Assembly: GCA_963649365.1 (NCBI GenBank)
Contig: CAVJHQ010000085.1
Coordinates: 1-10,634 of the forward strand
Direction: 5' to 3'
Length of the DNA: 10,634 nt
DNA from: Paratractidigestivibacter sp963649365
GTDB lineage: Bacteria; Actinomycetota; Coriobacteriia; Coriobacteriales; Atopobiaceae
In this document: positions 5,815 through 10,634 of the stretch, one piece after another
Layout: every line of letters starts with the position of its first letter
Position numbering within the stretch: position 1 is the first letter of the stretch
Translations under genes and position numbers: made by a program
Notes under the pieces: model-generated
Seen by the model: the letters and a program-made list of their open reading frames with translations, nothing else
The model's database searches: none
Told to the model about the DNA's origin: nothing

Positions 5815-7191
5815 ATGTCATCGAATGCAACCTCCACTGCGGAATACAGCGCGGCGGACGCCAAGCGCGCGCTCATTCCTCTTGATATCCTGTTCATCCT
5901 TGGCATCCTTTGCCTTCAGGCGTTCAGCTATATATTCCAGCAGATCGGCGTCGACCTCGACGCCTCCGCCGAGGCCCCGCTCATCGTCTCCATCCCGAGC
6001 ATCATTTTGGGAATCGTCTGCTTCATCTACGGCTCGCTTTCCGACTATGTCTCTCTCAAGAAAATGACCGTAGCGGGCATTGTCCTGTTCTTCGCCGGTT
6101 CCGTCATGGGCTTCTTCCTACACGGCAATGTGTGGCTCGTCATCATTGCCCGCTGTCTGCAGACCGCAGGCGGCCAGGTGGCCGGGTCCGTGTACCTTGC
6201 AATCGCGACGCGTTATCTCAAGGGTGCCGAGCAGGTCACCTTCTTTGGCATCTTTACCGCTTCCTACCAGCTTTCCACCGCCATCGGCGTTGTGACCTCG
6301 GGCTTTCTGAGCATGGTTGACTGGTCCTTGCTCTTTTTGGTCCCCCTGGTCGGCGTGCTGGTTATCCCGGTGCTCATGCGCAGCATCCCCGAGGTGGACG
6401 CCAAGCAGACCAAAGTCGACGTTGCCGGCTTCACGATTTTCGGCATCATGATCACGCTGCTCACCCTGTTCTTCTCGTACGGCTGGCCGTTCCTGGCGGG
6501 CGCCGCGGTTGCCCTTATCGTCTTCATCGCATACATCAACCGCGCAAGCGACCCGTTCATCACCCCAGACTTCTTCCGGAATTCTCGTTGGATGCGCGCG
6601 ATCTCGCTCATGCTCATCATCTATTTCATCAACTTCTCCGTTACGAGCCTGTTTAACGGCGTGGGCTCCGCCGTCTATGGCCTGACTTCCAGCGAGGCCT
6701 CGTTCTACCTGATTTTCGGCAACTTCGCAGCCTGCATCGTGGCGTGCACGAGCGGCGCCATCGTGGCCAAGCTCGGCAGGACGACTTCGATATTCGTCGC
6801 CGGAGCGCTGCAGATCGTCGGCTTTGCCCTGTCGTCCTTCTTTATCGCGTCTGGGATGGTCCCCTTCACCATCGGCATCTGCCTGTACTATGCCGGCGCC
6901 GGCCTCATGTATTCGCCGCTGACCACCATGGTGCTGGGCACGCTCGACGCCTCTCAGGCCGGCCGCGGCATCGGCATGAACGACCTGGTCATGAACGTCT
7001 CCGCCTCTATCGGCGTTGCGATTTTCGGTTCTATCATGGGCACGACGGCTCTTTCCGGCGTGAGCTTTGCGGGCGTCGGCGCCGAGGCCGCCACATATTC
7101 CAACCTGCTGCTTATCTACGCCGCGTCGATTCTGCTCGGAATCATCGCCTTCGCGATTTTCCGCAACAAGATCAAACCGGAGGAGAACTAG
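5815..7191 (+). CDS. MFS permease of the 14-helix DHA2/TetL type, probable nucleoside or ribose transporter
   Basis: A membrane transporter driven by an ion gradient. About 14 hydrophobic segments can be placed (near 20-42, 54-74, 84-104, 107-127, 141-161, 168-188, 203-221, 224-241, 262-282, 294-315, 324-344, 347-367, 392-412, 429-449). MFS motif A appears as GSLSDYVSLKK (73-83), and IARCLQTAGG (111-120) matches the motif B region of DHA2 proteins. The C-terminal TYSNLLLIYAASILLG resembles TetL-like efflux proteins. Such proteins usually export drugs, but this gene sits between nucleoside hydrolase and ribokinase, 3 bases ahead of the latter, so uptake of nucleosides or ribose is the better guess. 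The ATG at 5815 has AGAAAGAG 6 bases upstream, a weak SD. The family is clear; the substrate is inferred from context only. Confidence 0.88.
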   Translation: MSSNATSTAEYSAADAKRALIPLDILFILGILCLQAFSYIFQQIGVDLDASAEAPLIVSIPSIILGIVCFIYGSLSDYVSLKKMTVAGIVLFFAGSVMGFFLHGNVWLVIIARCLQTAGGQVAGSVYLAIATRYLKGAEQVTFFGIFTASYQLSTAIGVVTSGFLSMVDWSLLFLVPLVGVLVIPVLMRSIPEVDAKQTKVDVAGFTIFGIMITLLTLFFSYGWPFLAGAAVALIVFIAYINRASDPFITPDFFRNSRWMRAISLMLIIYFINFSVTSLFNGVGSAVYGLTSSEASFYLIFGNFAACIVACTSGAIVAKLGRTTSIFVAGALQIVGFALSSFFIASGMVPFTIGICLYYAGAGLMYSPLTTMVLGTLDASQAGRGIGMNDLVMNVSASIGVAIFGSIMGTTALSGVSFAGVGAEAATYSNLLLIYAASILLGIIAFAIFRNKIKPEEN

Positions 7192-7194
7192 CCA

Positions 7195-8118
7195 ATGAAT
7201 AGGGTCATCGTCTTCGGCAGCCTCAACATGGATTTGGCCATCGAGTCCGACCGCATGCCGTATCAGGGAGAGACGCTTCCCGGGCGCAACTTCTTTACCA
7301 ACCCGGGCGGCAAGGGCGCCAACCAGGCGGTAGCCGTGGCCAAGTTCGGCGCGCCCTCGTATCTGGTGGGCGCCGTGGGCACCGACCTGTTCGGCGACAG
7401 AATCGTTTCTCAGCTGGCAGGATTCGGCGTGCAGTGCGAGGAGGTCAGGCGCTGCGACGCGATCGAGACGGGCACCGCCGTCGTCCTGCGCTGCGGCGGC
7501 GACAACCGCATCATCCTGAATCCCGGCGCCAACCTCCGTCTGGGGATCAAGGAAGTCGACGAGGCTCTTGACGTTCTCGCAAAGGCGGGCGACGTGTTTC
7601 TCACGCAGCTGGAATGCGACCTTCCAACCACGTTCGACGCCATACGGAGCGCGCGTCGCCGCGGGATGCGCGTGGTTGTCAACGTGGCCCCGCCCCGGGA
7701 GATGCCTTCCGATGTCTGGGAGTGCATCGACCTGGTGTGCGTCAACGAGACCGAGTGCGAGGCCACCACAGGCGTCATGCCGGCCGACGACGCAAGCATC
7801 GAGGCGGGTCTTGACGCGCTCCTGGCAAAGGGCGCCCGGGCCGCAGTGGTCACTCTCGGAGGCGCCGGCTCCGCTGCCCGCGAGGCAGGCGAGAACATGC
7901 CGGTGATTCGCGTGCCCGCGGTCACGGTGGACGTGGCCGACACCACAGCCGCCGGCGACACCTTCATCGGCGTGCTCTGCGCCTCCCATGTGAGCGGCAT
8001 CGGACTTGAGGAGGGCATGAAGCTGGCGAGCGCCGCGGCCGGCATCACCGCGTCTCGCGTCGGCGCCCAGACGGCGATCCCCACGGCATCAGAGGTCGAC
8101 GAGTTTCTCGCAAGCTGA
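7195..8118 (+). CDS. rbsK: Ribokinase (PfkB family)
   Basis: Phosphorylates ribose with ATP to ribose 5-phosphate, feeding the pentose phosphate pathway. PfkB signatures are complete: the sugar-binding N11 and D13 in GSLNMDL, GGKGANQA (38-45), E140 in QLECDLP, the N184/E187 pair in CVNETECE, and the C-terminal DTTAAGDTF (249-257) with catalytic base D255 and anion-hole glycines. Length (307) equals that of typical RbsK. The start codon follows the permease stop by 3 bases; GGAGGAG at 7179-7185, inside the permease gene, lies 9 bases upstream. Translation is therefore likely coupled. Together with the nucleoside hydrolase it would use the ribose released from nucleosides. No rbsD mutarotase is present in the window. 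Other PfkB sugars cannot be excluded, but the residues and context agree with ribose. Confidence 0.93.
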   Translation: MNRVIVFGSLNMDLAIESDRMPYQGETLPGRNFFTNPGGKGANQAVAVAKFGAPSYLVGAVGTDLFGDRIVSQLAGFGVQCEEVRRCDAIETGTAVVLRCGGDNRIILNPGANLRLGIKEVDEALDVLAKAGDVFLTQLECDLPTTFDAIRSARRRGMRVVVNVAPPREMPSDVWECIDLVCVNETECEATTGVMPADDASIEAGLDALLAKGARAAVVTLGGAGSAAREAGENMPVIRVPAVTVDVADTTAAGDTFIGVLCASHVSGIGLEEGMKLASAAAGITASRVGAQTAIPTASEVDEFLAS

Positions 8119-8144
8119 GCACGCAAAACAAATTCAGACGGCAC

Positions 8145-8182
8145 CGCGGGCGGCAGATGACGCAAGTTGTCTGCCGCCCGCG
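8145..8182 (+). terminator. Long hairpin with GCAA tetraloop between ribokinase and regulator genes
   Basis: Arms 8145-8157 and 8170-8182 pair perfectly over 13 bp. The stem continues inward through two U-G wobbles, A-U and C-G (8158-8161 with 8166-8169) to a GCAA loop at 8162-8165, a GNRA tetraloop. It starts 27 bases after the ribokinase stop. There is no T-run after it, so it may end or process the operon transcript rather than act as a classical terminator. Confidence 0.5.
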
Positions 8183-8183
8183 C

Positions 8184-8211
8184 TATCATGTGGATGCTAA
8201 AGCGGTTTAAC
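8184..8211 (+). promoter_or_regulatory. Candidate promoter and degenerate LacI-type operator O3 of the regulator gene
   Basis: GCTAAAGCGGTTTAAC (8196-8211) matches O1 and O2 at 14 of 16 positions; the left half is intact and the right half carries two changes. TATCAT at 8184-8189 (5 of 6 to a -10 box) would put the start site at the operator edge, fitting negative autoregulation at lower affinity. No clear -35 box is seen because the region upstream is the hairpin at 8145-8182. Confidence 0.65.
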
Positions 8212-8233
8212 AATTTCCAACAGAAGGTGCCAC

Positions 8234-9256
8234 ATGCCTCGCAGAGTCACGCTCAAGGATATCGCGCACGAAACGGGGCTCTCCGAGTCCGCGGTCTCGC
8301 AAGTGCTCAACGGCCGCGATTGCCGGCTTTCCGACGAAAGCAAGCGGGCCATTCGCGAGTGCGCGCAGCGCATGGGCTACCACGCGAACAAGGCGGCGCG
8401 AAGCCTGGCCACAAAACGATCGGACACGGTGGGGCTGATAGTCCCCGACATCGCCAACCCGTTTTTTGCAAGCTTGATCAAGCATCTGGAAGAAGGGTGC
8501 GAGCGCGTCGGCCTCGGCCTTTTAATCTGCGATTCCGGAGACGATGGCGAGAAGGACCTGCGGCAGCTCGAGCGCATGGGTTCGCTGGGCATCGACGGCA
8601 TCGTCTACGTCCCGAGCTGCGAGATCCTGGACGCCGATGCCCTTTCGCGCCTCCGCCGCGCGCTCGACGCGCTTGGCGTCCCCTTCGTGATGCTCGACCG
8701 AATCGTCGAGGGAATAGACTGCGACAAGGTCCTGATCGACAACGCCCTCGGCGGCATCATGGGAACTCGTTATTTACTCGAGCGCGGCCATAGGCGCGTG
8801 GGGTGCTTGGCCAACACGAAAGGCTCGCGCAACGGTCAGCTGCGCCTGGACGGCTACTATGCGGCTCTTGCGGATGCCGGCATACCGGCCGACCCCGCCC
8901 TTGTCGTCGAATGCAGCTACCATGCGCCGGACGGCTACAAAGCCATCGACGCGCTAAGGGCGGCGGGCGCCACAGCGCTGTTCTCCACGAGCGATATGGT
9001 CACCGCCGGTGCCCTGCGCAAGTTGAGCGAGCTGGGGCTGCGCGTGCCGGAGGACTTTGCCGTCGTGAGCTTCGACCGCAACGAGATCTCGAGGCTGTTC
9101 GTGGGCGACATCGTTTCGGTAACTCAGGAGGTCGGCGAGCTTACAGACCGCGCGCTCGGCCTTCTTCGCGAGCGCATCTCGGGGAAGAACGGCGACTTCG
9201 AGCTATGCGTGCTCGAACCCGGGTTCTTCGAAGGCGAGGACACCTGGTCGGCATGA
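8234..9256 (+). CDS. LacI-family transcriptional regulator (RbsR-like)
   Basis: A DNA-binding repressor of the upstream nucleoside operon and probably of itself. The N-terminal helix-turn-helix is TLKDIAHETGLSESAVSQVL (6-25), followed by NG. The hinge helix NKAARSLAT (52-60) has the minor-groove leucine (L58). The rest is a periplasmic-binding-protein-like sensor domain: TVGLIVPDIANPFF (65-78), IDGIVYVPS (120-128), ERGHRRVGCLAN (183-194), FSTSDMVTAGAL (250-261) and VVSFDRNE (277-284). Length (340) is normal. AGAAGG lies 6 bases before the ATG. Because identical palindromes occur before the nucleoside hydrolase gene and a variant before this gene, it almost certainly recognises GCTAAAGC half-sites. 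The effector may be ribose or a nucleoside; that is inference. It ends 42 bases from the convergent ureD stop, with no obvious terminator in between. Confidence 0.93.
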   Translation: MPRRVTLKDIAHETGLSESAVSQVLNGRDCRLSDESKRAIRECAQRMGYHANKAARSLATKRSDTVGLIVPDIANPFFASLIKHLEEGCERVGLGLLICDSGDDGEKDLRQLERMGSLGIDGIVYVPSCEILDADALSRLRRALDALGVPFVMLDRIVEGIDCDKVLIDNALGGIMGTRYLLERGHRRVGCLANTKGSRNGQLRLDGYYAALADAGIPADPALVVECSYHAPDGYKAIDALRAAGATALFSTSDMVTAGALRKLSELGLRVPEDFAVVSFDRNEISRLFVGDIVSVTQEVGELTDRALGLLRERISGKNGDFELCVLEPGFFEGEDTWSA

Positions 9257-9298
9257 CCTCGACCTTCGCCTTGTGCCGCAGGCTGCGCGCGCCCCGGC

Positions 9299-10279
9299 TC
9301 AGCGGGCCTCGGAAAGAAGCGAGCGCACGCGGGCGAGGACGTCGCCCACACGCTGGGCGCGGTGGCCGAGCAGGCGCACGCAGACGTCGCCGGTGGCAAG
9401 CCGCGTGACGCCGCCCGCCACCGCCTCCGAGCCGGTCGCCGCGCCGACGGGCGAGCCTGCGGCGGCGCCGATCACGCCCGTCTCCTCGCGAAGGTAGTCG
9501 CGCGCCGCGGCGAAGGCGGCCTCGCCCACGCGGCAGTTGACGAGCACCAGGTTGCCCAGGTGAGAAAACCCCTCGTAGAAGCCGAATTCCTCCATGGGCA
9601 TGAGACCAGGCTCGTAAACGGTGTTGTCCACGTAGACGGGAGTTCCGGCCACGTCCACGCGCACGTGGTTGCGGAAGCTCCGGTAGCCGAAGCGCTCGCC
9701 GCGGGCAGCGCGCCCGCACGAGAGCACCTCTTCGTAGACAAAGCGTGCGTCGGGGCCCTCGAGCTCGACGTCCGTGGTCGCGGCGTAGGCCGAGTCGGCG
9801 AAGGGGATCGTCGGCTGAGGCGAGTAGTCGAGGTAGCCGCCGTCGGCCACGCGAAGGGAGGTCGAGCGCGAGGCGGACTCGCCCTCCCCCATCCGGTGGA
9901 CCTTGTCGAAGGCTTGGGTCGTGACCTGGAGCGCCGCACCTTCGCCGACGGAGACGTCGATGCGCTGCGCATCGCCCGCCATGATGCCCGCGGAGGCCGA
10001 CATGACCATGACCTGCGCGGCGCTCGGGGCGAGGGCCGGGCCGGCAGCGCCCGCCCTGCAGGCAGCGCCCGCACCGCCATCGCCCGACGGCAAGCCGGCG
10101 GGCGCGCACGCAAGCCCCGCGGTCGGGACCTCGAACGGGTGCATCACGTGGAACGGCATCGTGGCGAACACATCCTCGAGCACGGTCTTCTCGCCACGTC
10201 GCACGGCAACGAGCCGCAGCTCAGAGGTCCTGCCGAACTTGTTGCCGCCGCCGGGGCGCCCGTCTGCCGGCACGCTCAC
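9299..10279 (-). CDS. ureD: Urease accessory protein UreD (UreH)
   Basis: A cytoplasmic chaperone that binds apo-urease and, with UreF and UreG, helps deliver nickel to the active site. Recognisable UreD segments are FHVMHPFEVP (43-52), SASAGIMAGDAQRIDV (94-109), LQVTTQAFDKVHRM (117-130), YLDYSPQPTIPFADS (149-163) and GERFGYRSFRNHVRV (194-208). At 326 residues it is longer than the common 270-290. The extra length lies in an Ala/Gly/Pro-rich stretch at about 54-87 and another Gly/Ala/Ser-rich stretch at about 268-290, both probably flexible loops. The start is GTG 10279, which overlaps the ureG stop as GTGA; GAGGA lies 6 bases upstream inside ureG, so translation is coupled. It is the last gene of the urease cluster in this direction. 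Confidence 0.9.
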   Translation of the reverse strand: MSVPADGRPGGGNKFGRTSELRLVAVRRGEKTVLEDVFATMPFHVMHPFEVPTAGLACAPAGLPSGDGGAGAACRAGAAGPALAPSAAQVMVMSASAGIMAGDAQRIDVSVGEGAALQVTTQAFDKVHRMGEGESASRSTSLRVADGGYLDYSPQPTIPFADSAYAATTDVELEGPDARFVYEEVLSCGRAARGERFGYRSFRNHVRVDVAGTPVYVDNTVYEPGLMPMEEFGFYEGFSHLGNLVLVNCRVGEAAFAAARDYLREETGVIGAAAGSPVGAATGSEAVAGGVTRLATGDVCVRLLGHRAQRVGDVLARVRSLLSEAR

Positions 10280-10634
10280 GCGAGGTCCTCGAGCAGCACG
10301 TTCCTCTTGATCCAGGCGACGACGTCGTCCACGCCGGTGCCCTCGCGGATGTCGGTGAAGACGAACGGGCGCTCGCCGCGCATGCGGCGCGAGTCGCGGT
10401 CCATGACCTCCAGCGAGGCGCCGACGTAGGGCGCGAGGTCGATCTTGTTGATGACGAGCAGGTCGGAGCGCATGATGCCGGGGCCGCCCTTGCGCGGGAT
10501 CTTGTCGCCCTCCGAGACGTCGATGACAAAGATCGTGGCGTCGGCCAGCTCGGGCGAGAACGTGGCCGATAGGTTGTCTCCGCCGGACTCGACAAACATG
10601 ATCTGGATGTCGGGGTGGGCCTCGACCATGGCCT
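10276..10634 (-). CDS. ureG: Urease accessory GTPase UreG, C-terminal part
   Basis: A SIMIBI-class GTPase that powers nickel insertion into urease as part of the UreDFG complex. The window holds the last 118 residues of a protein of about 200; the P-loop and the Cys-Pro-His nickel/zinc motif lie beyond the right edge. The visible portion is highly typical: FVESGGDNLSATFSPEL, VIDVSEGDKIPRKGGPG, the guanine-specificity motif NKIDLAPYVG, and MRGERPFVFTDIREG. The stop TGA (10278-10276) overlaps the ureD GTG start by 4 bases. The remaining urease genes should lie to the right of the window. Confidence 0.95.
   Translation of the reverse strand, partial: AMVEAHPDIQIMFVESGGDNLSATFSPELADATIFVIDVSEGDKIPRKGGPGIMRSDLLVINKIDLAPYVGASLEVMDRDSRRMRGERPFVFTDIREGTGVDDVVAWIKRNVLLEDLA

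Noticed and set aside
6118..7989. 623-codon minus-strand open frame opposite permease and ribokinase
   Set aside because: It crosses the boundary of two clear plus-strand genes and has His/Arg/Ala/Glu-rich composition typical of antisense frames.
9257..9298. Terminator between the convergent LacI-type and ureD genes
   Set aside because: Only short imperfect GC pairings (for example GCAGGCTGC) and no T-run on either strand were found.

Overview
The window is about 65-70% GC by eye and densely coded. SD-led starts include several GTG starts. Gene content and protein style fit a gut-type Actinomycetota, most likely a member of Coriobacteriia (Collinsella/Olsenella-like). This placement is inferred from sequence style only; no marker gene is present.

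Layout: positions 1-4495 are all on the minus strand. Reading in transcription order from 4495 downwards there are: an isochorismatase-fold cysteine hydrolase (nicotinamidase-like), 2 bases ahead of a DMT-type membrane transporter made of two fused copies of a normally single-repeat protein; a spacer with a perfect 25-bp inverted repeat (2942-3005); a Cof-type HAD phosphatase; a FadR-subfamily GntR regulator ending in a clear intrinsic terminator; and a fructuronate-reductase-type mannitol dehydrogenase family enzyme cut by the left window edge. In front of the last gene lies a palindrome (1055-1074) close to the ExuR/UxuR hexuronate operator, so the GntR protein and the reductase probably form a hexuronate (glucuronate branch) regulatory unit.

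Positions 4798-9256 are on the plus strand and form a compact ribonucleoside salvage locus: nucleoside hydrolase, a 14-helix MFS permease of the DHA2/TetL type, ribokinase, then a LacI-family regulator. Two identical perfect 16-bp palindromes (4681-4696 and 4738-4753) precede the hydrolase and a degenerate third copy (8196-8211) precedes the regulator gene, which indicates local control plus autoregulation. The expected flow is nucleoside uptake, cleavage to base plus ribose, and phosphorylation to ribose 5-phosphate. A 9-codon ORF with a strong SD sits between the promoter and the hydrolase gene and ends inside the second operator.

Positions 9299-10634 return to the minus strand: the 3' part of ureG overlaps ureD, the end of a urease maturation operon that runs convergently into the LacI gene.

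No tRNA, rRNA, CRISPR array, insertion sequence or integrase was seen. The least explained items are the 25-bp perfect inverted repeat, the leader ORF with an embedded operator, the fused duplicated DMT protein, and the use of a drug-efflux-type MFS protein inside a nucleoside catabolic operon.
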